A stretch of 16,393 bases of DNA. Source: Mucilaginibacter_A sp050954865 (lineage in GTDB: Bacteria; Bacteroidota; Bacteroidia; Sphingobacteriales; Sphingobacteriaceae). Position numbers and translations under genes: made by a program. Where the stretch lies: contig JBPBQN010000095.1 of NCBI GenBank assembly GCA_050954865.1, positions 1 through 16,393 on the forward strand, in the 5' to 3' direction. The notes under the pieces were generated by a model that saw only the letters and a program-made list of their open reading frames with translations, did no database searches and was not told where the DNA came from. This document shows, piece after piece, positions 1 through 7,052 of the stretch. Numbering within the stretch: the first letter of the stretch is position 1; every line of letters starts with the position of its first letter.

Positions 1-24
1 AACTACTCATCAAAACGATGAATA

Positions 25-32
25 CAAATTTA
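25..32 (-). promoter_or_regulatory. Possible -7 promoter box, perhaps for nuoB
   Basis: On the minus strand this reads TAAATTTG, a full match to the Bacteroidota -7 consensus TAnnTTTG. A CTG about 21 nt upstream is a poor -33 match. A minus-strand ATG at 8-10 begins Met-Ser-Ser and then runs off the window. It could be nuoB, which normally follows nuoA, but three residues do not allow a call. The very short leader this implies makes the assignment weak. Confidence 0.25.
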
Positions 33-114
33 CAATAATAATTTTTTTAGTAACAGACTTTACAGCTGATAAAACTATTTAGAATAATTCTTAAAACAAT
101 TTGACATTATTTTT

Positions 115-160
115 CATGCTTTTTTTATCAACCCAAATTTAAGTAGATAAAAGAAGCATG
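115..160. repeat. Compact inverted pair of the interspersed repeat
   Basis: Two copies of the repeat face outwards: ATGCTTTTTTTATC at 116-129 and GATAAAAGAAGCAT at 146-159, with their TTTAAGT/ACCCAAA extensions meeting in the middle. The 23-nt arms match at about 20 positions, so the region can fold into one long hairpin. It starts 12 nt past the nuoA stop codon. It lacks a run of T after the stem in the nuoA direction, so it is not a standard intrinsic terminator, though it could protect the nuoA 3' end. Confidence 0.7.
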
Positions 161-172
161 TTTAAATGGGTG

Positions 173-544
173 TTAATCCCAATCTAATGCTTTTTTCTTT
201 AAAATATAAATAAATCCAAGCAGTAAGGTTCCCATAAAAATGAACATTTCTATCATTCCGTCAGAACCCAAATCTCGAAAATTTACTGCCCATGGATACA
301 TAAAGATCACTTCCACATCAAACAAAACAAATAATATAGCTACCAAAAAATATTTGATGGAAACCGGCGTACGGGCATTACCAATAACTTCTATACCGGA
401 TTCAAACGGTGTTAATTTATCTTTCGTACTTCTTTTAGGACCTAATTTATGAGTAGCAAACATGGTTGTAAATACAAAACCTAATGCTACTATCATTTGG
501 AAAATAATCGGAAGATAATTTACCGGCAAACTTTGTGCTTCCAT
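173..544 (-). CDS. nuoA: NADH-quinone oxidoreductase subunit A
   Basis: NuoA is a small membrane subunit of respiratory complex I, in the arm that couples NADH oxidation by quinone to ion pumping. The 123 residues have the family layout of three membrane segments (about 11-33, 64-86 and 98-114). The conserved loop contains PFESG (46-50). The second helix carries FDVEV (75-79) with its acidic residues and then MYPWAV (82-87). Length and C-terminus are normal. The start fits the family N-terminus and lies just downstream of a good -7 box. In most genomes nuoB follows at once, but here the next 160 nt hold only a repeat hairpin and a possible promoter, so the rest of the nuo operon may have its own start or lie elsewhere. 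Confidence 0.95.
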   Translation of the reverse strand: MEAQSLPVNYLPIIFQMIVALGFVFTTMFATHKLGPKRSTKDKLTPFESGIEVIGNARTPVSIKYFLVAILFVLFDVEVIFMYPWAVNFRDLGSDGMIEMFIFMGTLLLGFIYILKKKALDWD

Positions 545-563
545 AACTTGATCAAAAATTTCT

Positions 564-571
564 CAAATATA
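564..571 (-). promoter_or_regulatory. Probable nuoA -7 promoter box
   Basis: The minus strand reads TATATTTG, a full match to TAnnTTTG, 19 nt before the nuoA ATG. It implies a leader of roughly 12 nt. No clear TTG lies at the expected -33 distance; the closest is GTTCC near 590. The box directly abuts the U-tract of the upstream TPR-gene terminator. Confidence 0.5.
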
Positions 572-599
572 AAAAAAGGCTCCTAAAAGGAACCTTTTT
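571..599 (-). terminator. Intrinsic terminator of the exbB-to-TPR operon
   Basis: Read on the minus strand, AAAAAGGTTCCT pairs with AGGAGCCTTTTT through 12 pairs (one a G-U wobble) around a 3-nt loop, and the transcript continues with T residues. It lies 24 nt past the TPR gene stop codon, as expected for the end of the transcript. The wobble pairs only in minus-strand RNA, which supports that direction. Confidence 0.9.
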
Positions 600-622
600 C
601 AAGTTTTTAAAAAAGAACAGCG

Positions 623-2323
623 CTATTTGCTTTTTCCTTTTTTATCGGTAAAAGCTTTCGCTTGTTTATTTGTAGGATCTGTTTCTAAAGCTTTTGCAAA
701 ATTTTCTGATGCTTTGGCTTCATTTTTTTCCTTGTACTCGTAATAGGTACCTAAATAAGCATAAGCCTCTGCTAAAAATGCTTTATCTGCATCAGCAACA
801 GCACCTTTTGCTGTAATTAACTGAATGTATTGCTCATAGTACGGTTTTGCATAACCTTGAGAAGAATTTCTGCTTGGCTCTCTTAAATCGTTAGCTCTTG
901 CTTGATACAAAGCTACTGCTGCTTGCGGTGCCGCTGCATGATGTTGGATATAGCTAAATGCAGTATCAGATTTAATTAATAACATTGTATCAGCCACCGG
1001 TTTTGGCGTAGCGGTGCTATAATATTGAGCTTTAAAAGCGTTGTAATAACTTATTCCTTCTCTCAAATAATCATTTAAAGTAGCTTGTTTAGATTTTGAA
1101 ACATAAGTTTTATAAGCATCACCAGCTTCTACAAACTTTTTCTGGTTGTAGTAAGATTTGGCAATATCACTATAAGCATCTGTTTGTGTTGAATCTAAAG
1201 CTAAAGATTTGTTCAAACTGGTAATACCTTCAGCATCCTGACCAGAAGCAGTCTGCAGACGGCCTAAATACAAATAATCTAAAGGAATAATTCTTTTCGG
1301 GTCAGCCTGAGAAATAAATTTATTTAAAGCTTCTAAACCGGCAGGATAATTTTTGTTTTCATAAGCTGCATAACCTAAATAACGATAAACTAACAAGTTG
1401 TTTTTAGGAGCAGTTTTTGCAATTTCCTGCGTTTCTTGTTCTAAAGCTTGATAATCTTGTGCGTAAACCAAGAAACGGGCATAATTCATTCTGGAATCCA
1501 AAGAACGATCTGTAAAATCCAAATACTTTTTGTAGAAATCAACCGCTTGTTTGTATTTCTGATCAGCTACTGTTTGAGAACTATTTTTACCCCAACGTAA
1601 ATACATTTCTGCTAACTCACGGTAAGCCGGGCCATAATTTGGATCGATTGCTAATGCTCTACGATACTCCTTTTCAGAATCTTCATAGTTATTAGCCTGT
1701 TTCCAGATTACTCCTGTTGCTACAATAGCACTTACCATTTTCGGGTTGATTGCTAAAGCTTGTGAATAGTTGTCATAAGCATCCGTATTTTTCAATTGAG
1801 AACGATATGCATCACCTAAAGCAGCATATAATTCCGGATTTTTATCTTTTGTGTTAGATGCAATGCCTTTTTGTAAAACCTGGATGGCAGCATTTGCATC
1901 AGGATTCGGAGCCAATAGATATGCTTTTCCAATATATACATATGGCTCTGTATCTTTTTTGTCGATTGCTGCTAATGCTTTATCAAAATTCGATTTTGCA
2001 GAAGCGGTATTTTTATCTAAGCGATCCACTGCACCCAAACCTGCATAATTTAATGCTGATTTTGCATTAACACTAACTCCTTTGTTAAAAGTTGTTCTTG
2101 CAGAGTCAGGATAATCTGTTTTTATGTATAACCAACCTAAATAAAAATAATTTTCTGCGTTTGTTGATTGCGTTTGTGTCAGATTTTTCAACATCGTCTC
2201 TGCCTTTTGATACTGCTCTGCATCTAATGCTTTTTTTGCATCCGTTATACTTTGTGCAGAAACGGATGAGCCGATTAAAGCTAACCCTGAAAAGGTTATT
2301 GCAATTTTATTAATCATTTTCAT
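623..2323 (-). CDS. Secreted tetratricopeptide-repeat protein
   Basis: The 566-residue protein starts with a signal peptide (about 1-23, ending SVSAQ) and is otherwise mostly tandem TPR helices. Recognisable units include AENYFYLGWLYIKTDYPDSA, PEYxALGDAYRSQLKNTDA-like and PNYGPAYRELAEMYLRWGK segments, with the last near YAYLGTYYEYKEKNEAKA. TPR arrays bind proteins, and this one should act in the periplasm. It is the last gene of the exbB-exbD-exbD-tonB run, 21 nt after the PstS-like lipoprotein, so a role as a scaffold for the TonB/ExbBD module or its lipoprotein is reasonable, but it is inferred from position. There is no enzyme motif. A second Met two codons later is an alternative start and would barely change the signal peptide. 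Confidence 0.85.
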   Translation of the reverse strand: MKMINKIAITFSGLALIGSSVSAQSITDAKKALDAEQYQKAETMLKNLTQTQSTNAENYFYLGWLYIKTDYPDSARTTFNKGVSVNAKSALNYAGLGAVDRLDKNTASAKSNFDKALAAIDKKDTEPYVYIGKAYLLAPNPDANAAIQVLQKGIASNTKDKNPELYAALGDAYRSQLKNTDAYDNYSQALAINPKMVSAIVATGVIWKQANNYEDSEKEYRRALAIDPNYGPAYRELAEMYLRWGKNSSQTVADQKYKQAVDFYKKYLDFTDRSLDSRMNYARFLVYAQDYQALEQETQEIAKTAPKNNLLVYRYLGYAAYENKNYPAGLEALNKFISQADPKRIIPLDYLYLGRLQTASGQDAEGITSLNKSLALDSTQTDAYSDIAKSYYNQKKFVEAGDAYKTYVSKSKQATLNDYLREGISYYNAFKAQYYSTATPKPVADTMLLIKSDTAFSYIQHHAAAPQAAVALYQARANDLREPSRNSSQGYAKPYYEQYIQLITAKGAVADADKAFLAEAYAYLGTYYEYKEKNEAKASENFAKALETDPTNKQAKAFTDKKGKSK

Positions 2324-2344
2324 AGTTAAAATTCTAAATCTACT

Positions 2345-3262
2345 TTACAGTTCCTTTTTGATATTTATTTCCCTTGTTGGCATAGAATCAGGCAATAATC
2401 CTGATCGTAAAACTATTTTTTGGCCACGTTCACTTTGTAAAAATGATGCAAAACCAGTACCTAAACCTATTTTGCCCGTACAATCTACAACATAAACCGC
2501 TCTGGTTAATGGATATTGTTTTAGAGCAAGTGTTGATTGTGATGGTTTAAAATAATTTTCTGTTTTACTACTTAAATTGTCACTCTTGATACTTACAACT
2601 TTGATATTCTTAGTTGCACCTACATAATCACTATCAGGCTCAATTAACCAACTATAACTGATAAAACCGATAGACCCATCATGTGATGCAACGTATTTAA
2701 TTACCTCCTTACTGTTTTTAACAGCATAAATGTTTTTTTGGCTTGAACCCTTTAAACCAAAAAAACTTTTCAAATAATTCAATACACTAGAGTTTGGATT
2801 ATCAAAAACGAGGCTCTTTGTATTTTTAGTATTAGTATCAAACAAACTTTTTATTTGTGTTAAAGACATCACAGTGTCAGTAACATTTTTTCCAACAATT
2901 AATGTTATTGCGTCAAAAGCTACTTTTCCAATTTTTGGAGGCAAACCTCTATTTGTAAGTAGCTTTACTTCATTTTGATTCAGGTCTCTACCCATCACCG
3001 CAAAACGAGCTTTATTATTTAGCACCAAATCCAAGATTTTATTTTCAGGCTGATAAATTACATTTGGCTTTGCTTGTGTATAAAGTGATTTGAAAACATA
3101 TATTTCCTGGTCTAAAATAGGAGAAATAGATTCATCAAACACAAAATTGTATGTTCCAGATGTAAATTCATCTGTACTGTTATCATCTATTCTATTCTGA
3201 TTACAAGATGCCAAACAAACACCCAATACAAGAATCTTATTTATAATACCTTTTAATTTCAT
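2345..3262 (-). CDS. PstS-like substrate-binding lipoprotein
   Basis: The 305-residue product has a lipoprotein signal with lipobox LASC (Cys20) and a periplasmic-binding-protein fold of the PstS/PBP-like type. Visible signs are the ARFAVMGRDL segment, the FDAITLIVGK strand, the SLTQIKSLF helix that follows it, and GSIGFISYSW, which resembles the ligand-cleft region of phosphate-binding proteins. No pstC, pstA or pstB gene is nearby. It sits instead in an exb/tonB operon, where it may bind phosphate or another oxyanion at the membrane or have a structural role (inference). Its ATG overlaps the stop of the preceding gene as ATGA (3259-3262), so translation is probably coupled. It may act as a sensor or scaffold rather than a transporter part. 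Confidence 0.8.
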   Translation of the reverse strand: MKLKGIINKILVLGVCLASCNQNRIDDNSTDEFTSGTYNFVFDESISPILDQEIYVFKSLYTQAKPNVIYQPENKILDLVLNNKARFAVMGRDLNQNEVKLLTNRGLPPKIGKVAFDAITLIVGKNVTDTVMSLTQIKSLFDTNTKNTKSLVFDNPNSSVLNYLKSFFGLKGSSQKNIYAVKNSKEVIKYVASHDGSIGFISYSWLIEPDSDYVGATKNIKVVSIKSDNLSSKTENYFKPSQSTLALKQYPLTRAVYVVDCTGKIGLGTGFASFLQSERGQKIVLRSGLLPDSMPTREINIKKEL

Positions 3263-3477
3263 TTTTTAGGAATTAAACGTGCAAAACGAATAATAGAATA
3301 GACAATCATTACTGAGCCAAAAAGATAACGCTGTGATTGTGGCATTCGCAATGGAAGCTTGTGCCAAAACATAATCATCAAACCTAACCCAAAAAACCCT
3401 AGAAATGTGATTAGCCCTAAAATAAGGAGAAACCGCTCTTTGAGCGGTTTCTCCTTAAAATTAAATCTGTTCAACAT
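3259..3477 (-). CDS. Small two-helix membrane protein of the exb-tonB operon
   Basis: This 72-residue protein has a charged N-terminus (FKEKPLKERF), two probable membrane helices (about 16-37 and 50-66) and a basic tail ending PKK. I do not recognise a named family. It appears genuine: it starts 7 nt after the tonB stop, ends in an ATGA overlap with the lipoprotein gene, is on the operon strand, and has coherent membrane topology. It may be an inner-membrane partner of the TonB machinery or of the PstS-like lipoprotein (inference). Codons 8-18 coincide with a perfect 14-bp hairpin, described separately. Confidence 0.75.
   Translation of the reverse strand: MLNRFNFKEKPLKERFLLILGLITFLGFFGLGLMIMFWHKLPLRMPQSQRYLFGSVMIVYSIIRFARLIPKK
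3424..3456 (-). terminator. Perfect hairpin inside a gene start, possible attenuator
   Basis: AAGGAGAAACCGCT at 3424-3437 and AGCGGTTTCTCCTT at 3443-3456 are exact reverse complements around a 5-nt loop. In the minus-strand RNA the stem begins 21 nt after the ATG of the 72-residue gene and is followed by ATTTTAGG, so six of the seven bases from the end of the stem are U. It has the shape of a terminator or attenuator between tonB and the last three genes of the operon, although it is translated. Confidence 0.55.
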
Positions 3478-3484
3478 TGTTAAA

Positions 3485-4318
3485 CTATTGGTCTCCAGCC
3501 AAAGTAAAGTTAACTGGCATAGTGTAAGCTACACGTACCGCTTTACCGTTTTGAATACCCGGTGTCCAATGTGGTGATTTGGAAAGAACGCGTACCGCTT
3601 CTGGTCCACAACCTCCACCAATATCCCGTAAAACTTTGATATCAGTTAAAGAACCATCCCGTTCAACCACAAATGATACAATTACACGACCTTGAGTATT
3701 GTTCTCTTTTGCAACTGGAGGATAACGAATATTCTTACTCAAATAATTTCCAAAAGCTGCTTCACCACCTGGAAATGCTGGTAGTTTTTCAACTGCTGCA
3801 AAACTAACTGGATCGTTGCTTTCTTCTACAACCTTTTGCGTAATATCAGCCTTACCAACTGCTTCATCAATTCTGATTTCTTGATTTGGATCGCCTTTTT
3901 GATCCTTTTGACCAGGATCTTTTACTTCCAATTCTTTAACCGTAGGCGGATCTTTTTCTTGAACTTCATTGTCCGGTTTTACTACTGGAGGTGGAAAACG
4001 AACTTGATCTACTTTTGGTTTTGGTGGTTCAACAGTTGGAGGTGGCGGAGGTGGTTTTGTCATATCCACAGGTGGAGGTGGTTTCAAAATTACGTCCTCA
4101 ATTTTTACTTTTTCGTCTGCTTTTGGAATAAAGCCTTTGATCTTGTCAATAATAGTAGGTGTGGCAATTGCAATAACAAATAAAGCACTTGCAATAATTA
4201 ATGCCCGTACAGAAGTCTTTGAATTTTCCTTACGAAGCATATAAGCTCCATAAGCTTTATTACGCCCACTAAAAACAACATCAAGCCATTCCGGATTTAA
4301 TATATCTAATCTTGCCAT
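3485..4318 (-). CDS. tonB: Energy transducer TonB
   Basis: TonB spans the periplasm and passes energy from the ExbB/ExbD proton channel to outer-membrane receptors. The 277-residue protein has the Bacteroidota N-terminal stretch LDVVFSGRNKAYGAY (12-26), one membrane anchor (about 39-58), a proline-rich periplasmic linker with PPPP runs (80-115), and a C-terminal TonB domain (about 181-275). That domain contains FPGGEAAF, the IRYPPVAKE helix, GRVIVSFVVERDGS and the final VAYTMPVNFTL strand. It follows the two exbD genes, with 44 nt between. Whether it serves SusCD-like glycan receptors, siderophore receptors or others cannot be told from the window. Confidence 0.93.
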   Translation of the reverse strand: MARLDILNPEWLDVVFSGRNKAYGAYMLRKENSKTSVRALIIASALFVIAIATPTIIDKIKGFIPKADEKVKIEDVILKPPPPVDMTKPPPPPPTVEPPKPKVDQVRFPPPVVKPDNEVQEKDPPTVKELEVKDPGQKDQKGDPNQEIRIDEAVGKADITQKVVEESNDPVSFAAVEKLPAFPGGEAAFGNYLSKNIRYPPVAKENNTQGRVIVSFVVERDGSLTDIKVLRDIGGGCGPEAVRVLSKSPHWTPGIQNGKAVRVAYTMPVNFTLAGDQ

Positions 4319-4362
4319 AGTTGTGTTTTAATTATAAATAACTGATACTGATTTAACACTAC

Positions 4363-4899
4363 TTAATAAAGATTATCCCTTTTTAGAGATTCTACTTCAT
4401 TCCCAACAATATCAACAATAGCATATATCTGAATATTAGCTATTTTAAGCTCATCTAATATATCAACCATATTTTTATAGTTTGACTTATCAGAAGGTTT
4501 AATCAAAACAATCATTTCTTTTCCACCTGATTGCTCTTTAACACGCTTATAGTTTTCTATAAGTGCTTTTCTAATTCCATTTTTGCTATAATCAGAAATC
4601 GTTGGTGCAACTTTTCCTGGCTCGCCAACAAAATATTCTAATTTGTTTTTATTACCCAGCAATACAGACATAGTTCTGGATGCAGGAACTGGTAGTTGAT
4701 CTTTTTGCTTATCATCCTTATCAGGCATACCTAAATCCATTGCTTGAGGTTTTGCCAATGTAGTGGTTAACATAAAGAAGGTGATTAGCAAAAATGCTAA
4801 ATCTACCATGGCTGTTAAATCAACACGGGTGGATGCTTTTTTACTTCGTACTTTTCCTCCGCCTTTCTTACCACCCCCGGAGGTATCTAATTCTGCCAT
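4363..4899 (-). CDS. exbD: Biopolymer transport protein ExbD (second copy)
   Basis: ExbD pairs with ExbB to form the proton-driven motor that energises TonB. The 178 residues comprise a short basic, glycine-rich cytoplasmic tail, one membrane helix DLTAMVDLAFLLITFFML (27-44) containing the key proton-carrying Asp33, and a periplasmic domain that ends in the family fold (MIVLIKPSDKSNYKNMVDIL). It lies 17 nt after the first exbD. Two non-identical ExbD subunits in one operon are common in Bacteroidota and suggest a heterodimer in the motor (family knowledge plus inference). Confidence 0.9.
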   Translation of the reverse strand: MAELDTSGGGKKGGGKVRSKKASTRVDLTAMVDLAFLLITFFMLTTTLAKPQAMDLGMPDKDDKQKDQLPVPASRTMSVLLGNKNKLEYFVGEPGKVAPTISDYSKNGIRKALIENYKRVKEQSGGKEMIVLIKPSDKSNYKNMVDILDELKIANIQIYAIVDIVGNEVESLKRDNLY

Positions 4900-4916
4900 T
4901 TTTTTATTAGTTTAAA

Positions 4917-5522
4917 TTAGTTTGCAGCCCGCATAGAAGTAATCAGGCTAAATTTATTTACTTTTTGCTTTTGCAAAATATCAATTACCTTTTTGATAAC
5001 TGGATATTCTTCTTTACTATCACCTTTGATACTAATTCGCAGTTCTTTGTTAACAAGAGCTTTCGCAGAAACACGCGCCTCACGAACCCAGTTAAACAAT
5101 TCATTACTTACAGAATCTGTAGGAATTCCTGGTTGTTTCAATTCTTTACGCTTATCAGGAGATAAAGCCAAAAACTGCTTCATATTTTGAATTGGAACTC
5201 CAAATGATGACAATCCACCAAATGTAGCTTTTTCAGCAGGTGTGAAAGTAATGTTATACTTCTGACCAACACTTTCTAAAGTCTGCTTTCTAATTTCCTC
5301 TCCTTCCATACCAAAGAAAACCTTGTTTTCACCAATTGTTATGGTTGCATTGTCATCCGGAACTTTAATTGTAACAGATGATCCAGGAATATCAACCGGA
5401 ACTAAATCTTCGGTTTTAGGTTTAGAAGTAAGAATAAAGAAAGTAAGTAGTAAAAAAGCCATATCGCACATTGCCGTCATGTCAATCGCGGTACTTTTTC
5501 TTTTTACATGTGCTCTTGGCAT
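4917..5522 (-). CDS. exbD: Biopolymer transport protein ExbD (first copy)
   Basis: This is the first of two adjacent ExbD proteins. The 201 residues have a basic N-terminus (PRAHVKRKS), one membrane helix with DMTAMCDMAFLLLTFFIL (14-31) and the conserved Asp20, then a periplasmic domain ending in RISIKGDSKEEYPVIKKVID and QKVNKFSLIT. It is longer than its neighbour because of an insertion (about 75-140) that includes the GGLSSFGVPIQNMKQFLAL segment and is not part of the minimal ExbD fold. It starts 45 nt after exbB, beyond a hairpin that overlaps the exbB stop codon. Confidence 0.9.
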   Translation of the reverse strand: MPRAHVKRKSTAIDMTAMCDMAFLLLTFFILTSKPKTEDLVPVDIPGSSVTIKVPDDNATITIGENKVFFGMEGEEIRKQTLESVGQKYNITFTPAEKATFGGLSSFGVPIQNMKQFLALSPDKRKELKQPGIPTDSVSNELFNWVREARVSAKALVNKELRISIKGDSKEEYPVIKKVIDILQKQKVNKFSLITSMRAAN

Positions 5523-5555
5523 ATTATATGCTTTTAATTATATGGTTAATGTTTC

Positions 5556-5585
5556 AAAAACAAGAGTTTAGTAACTCTTGTTTTT
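5556..5585 (-). terminator. Perfect 13-bp hairpin across the exbB stop codon
   Basis: AAAAACAAGAGTT (5556-5568) and AACTCTTGTTTTT (5573-5585) are exact reverse complements with a 4-nt loop. In minus-strand RNA the last codons of exbB form the 5' arm, the stop codon lies at the loop, and the 3' arm ends in five U residues. This has the form of an intrinsic terminator, yet the two exbD genes and tonB follow on the same strand without an obvious new promoter. It may therefore be a partial terminator or a 3'-end stabiliser that gives more ExbB than ExbD and TonB. Confidence 0.65.
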
Positions 5586-6407
5586 ATGAGAAGCAGCATA
5601 AGTTTGAACAATGCTGAATCCTGTTTCATCGATAGCATAAGTTAAAGTATCTATTTTAGAAGTAAAATAGTTGTATGCAATAACCGCTAAAGTTGATGTA
5701 AAAATACCCAAAGCTGTGTTAATCAAAGCTTCAGAAATACCTGTTGCTAATGCAGCCTGGTTAGGCGCTCCTGATGATGCTAAAGCCGCAAATGCCTTGA
5801 TCATACCAGTTACTGTACCTAACAAACCTGTTAATGTACCGATAGAAACTAAAGTTGCAATAATTGTTAAATTCTGCTCTAACATTGGCATTTCTAAAGA
5901 TGTTGCTTCTTCAATGTCTTTTTGAATCGCCAGACATTTTTGATCAACATCCATGTTAGTTTCAGTTTCCATTTCACGGTATTTTTTCAAACCAGATTTG
6001 ATCACATTAGCAACAGAACCTTTTTGTTTATCACATTCTGCACTTGCTGCTTCAATGTTACCAGCGTTTAAGTTAGATTGTACTTTTTTGATGAAAGCAT
6101 CAACATTACCTGAACCTGATGCTTTGCCGATCACAACAAATCTTTCAATAGAGAAAATAATTACACATAATAAGAACGTCATCAATACCGGTACAATTGG
6201 GCCGCCTTTGTGAACAACACCAAAATAATCACCGTTAGCAGGCTCAGCACTTGGATCTCCACCTTTGTAATGACTTGGATCGCCTAAAATGAACATGTAT
6301 ATTAATAAAGCTACAACAAATGCAATTGGGATTACTAAGGTTGCAAAGATGCTCGAACCAGAGCTTTCTTTAGTTACTGTTGTTGGTTTTGGTGGAGTAG
6401 TTGCCAT
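5568..6407 (-). CDS. exbB: MotA/TolQ/ExbB proton-channel family protein
   Basis: ExbB forms the inner-membrane ring of the TonB motor. The 279-residue protein has an extra N-terminal membrane segment (about 19-41), then helices at about 70-90, 180-203 and 226-248. The long helices in the MotA_ExbB domain contain IATLVSIGTLTGLLGTVTGM (183-202) and ALATGISEALINTALGI (219-235), the typical channel-lining motifs with Thr residues. The threonine/proline-rich start (TTPPKPTTVTKE) and extra first helix are usual for Bacteroidota. It is the first gene of the operon, preceded by a promoter with both boxes. Confidence 0.93.
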   Translation of the reverse strand: MATTPPKPTTVTKESSGSSIFATLVIPIAFVVALLIYMFILGDPSHYKGGDPSAEPANGDYFGVVHKGGPIVPVLMTFLLCVIIFSIERFVVIGKASGSGNVDAFIKKVQSNLNAGNIEAASAECDKQKGSVANVIKSGLKKYREMETETNMDVDQKCLAIQKDIEEATSLEMPMLEQNLTIIATLVSIGTLTGLLGTVTGMIKAFAALASSGAPNQAALATGISEALINTALGIFTSTLAVIAYNYFTSKIDTLTYAIDETGFSIVQTYAASHKNKSY

Positions 6408-6486
6408 TTTTAAGTTTGTTTAGTTTAGTTAGATTTTAGTTTAGTAAATATAGATTTTAATAATGGTATTCGTACTAATGCAATAA

Positions 6487-6518
6487 CAAATTTAAAGTTT
6501 TTCAATGATTAACAAAAA
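6487..6518 (-). promoter_or_regulatory. Promoter of the exbB-exbD-exbD-tonB operon
   Basis: On the minus strand TTTTTG (6513-6518) is followed after 18 nt by TAAATTTG (6487-6494), matching the Bacteroidota -33 TTTG and -7 TAnnTTTG. Transcription would start near 6480 and leave a leader of about 73 nt. That leader has several TTTAGTT-like direct repeats (about 6412-6455) and no Shine-Dalgarno sequence. Confidence 0.6.
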
Positions 6519-6644
6519 GTATAAACAACATCTCGACATTTTTATTTTTAGATTATAAACCAACTTTGTTAATGATTTATAAAACTACTAATTGCTGTAA
6601 ATTATTGTCTGTTTGCTTTTACAATGAAAATGAAAAAAATCAAT

Positions 6645-6691
6645 TTATGCAAATGTTAAGTGTAAAATATACACATGCATACTTTGCATAA
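6645..6691 (-). terminator. Possible stem-loop after the SUI1 gene
   Basis: TTATGCAAA (6645-6653) and TTTGCATAA (6683-6691) are perfect inverted repeats, with a nested GTGTA/TACAC pair (6660-6664, 6670-6674). It begins 11 nt past the SUI1-like stop. A T-run in the minus-strand RNA appears only several nt past the stem, so termination is possible but not clear. The rest of the 294-nt gap between exbB and this gene holds the exbB promoter and nothing else I can name. Confidence 0.35.
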
Positions 6692-6701
6692 ACATTTTTG
6701 C

Positions 6702-7040
6702 TTATCCGCCGGCTATTTTTGCTTTATAATTATCAGCCAATAGGATTTCGAGCACTTTATCCCTGAAATTTCCCTGAATCAGAATCTCGCCTTCTTTTGC
6801 CGAGCCGCCAACACCACATTTTGTTTTCAGTTTTTTGCCCAGTTTATCCAAATCTTCTTCCGTTCCTACAAAATTACTGATGCGCGTTACCAGTTTTCCG
6901 CCGCCTTTCCGATCCAAATAAATCTTAAGCTGCTGTTGCTGCACCGGTAAACTTTGGGCAAAGCTGCTTTCTTCCTGATACTCAAAATCAGGATCAGTAG
7001 AATAAACTACACCGGAAATACTTTTGCTTTTCTTGCTCAA
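6702..7040 (-). CDS. SUI1/YciH-family translation initiation factor-like protein
   Basis: The 112-residue protein has a short variable N-terminus and a SUI1 (eIF1-like) domain from about 36 to 110. The family signature is visible as IYLDRKGGGKLVTRISNF (40-57), then KTKCGVGGSAKEGEILIQG (72-90) and FRDKVLEIL. Eukaryotic eIF1 controls start-codon choice on the small ribosomal subunit; bacterial YciH is thought to affect initiation fidelity, and its exact role is less settled. Length is normal. It has no operon partner. Its start codon is only 12 nt from an arm of the 138-bp inverted-repeat element, so its promoter must lie in or beyond that element. Confidence 0.9.
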   Translation of the reverse strand: MSKKSKSISGVVYSTDPDFEYQEESSFAQSLPVQQQQLKIYLDRKGGGKLVTRISNFVGTEEDLDKLGKKLKTKCGVGGSAKEGEILIQGNFRDKVLEILLADNYKAKIAGG

Positions 7041-7052
7041 CTTATTTTTTGC

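Noticed and set aside
115..160. Standard intrinsic terminator for nuoA
   Set aside because: The long stem is present but is not followed by a T-run in the nuoA direction, so I list it as a repeat pair.
3836..4183. 115-residue plus-strand ORF opposite tonB
   Set aside because: It is the antisense of the proline-rich linker, rich in Trp and Phe as expected for such a shadow, with no plausible domain.
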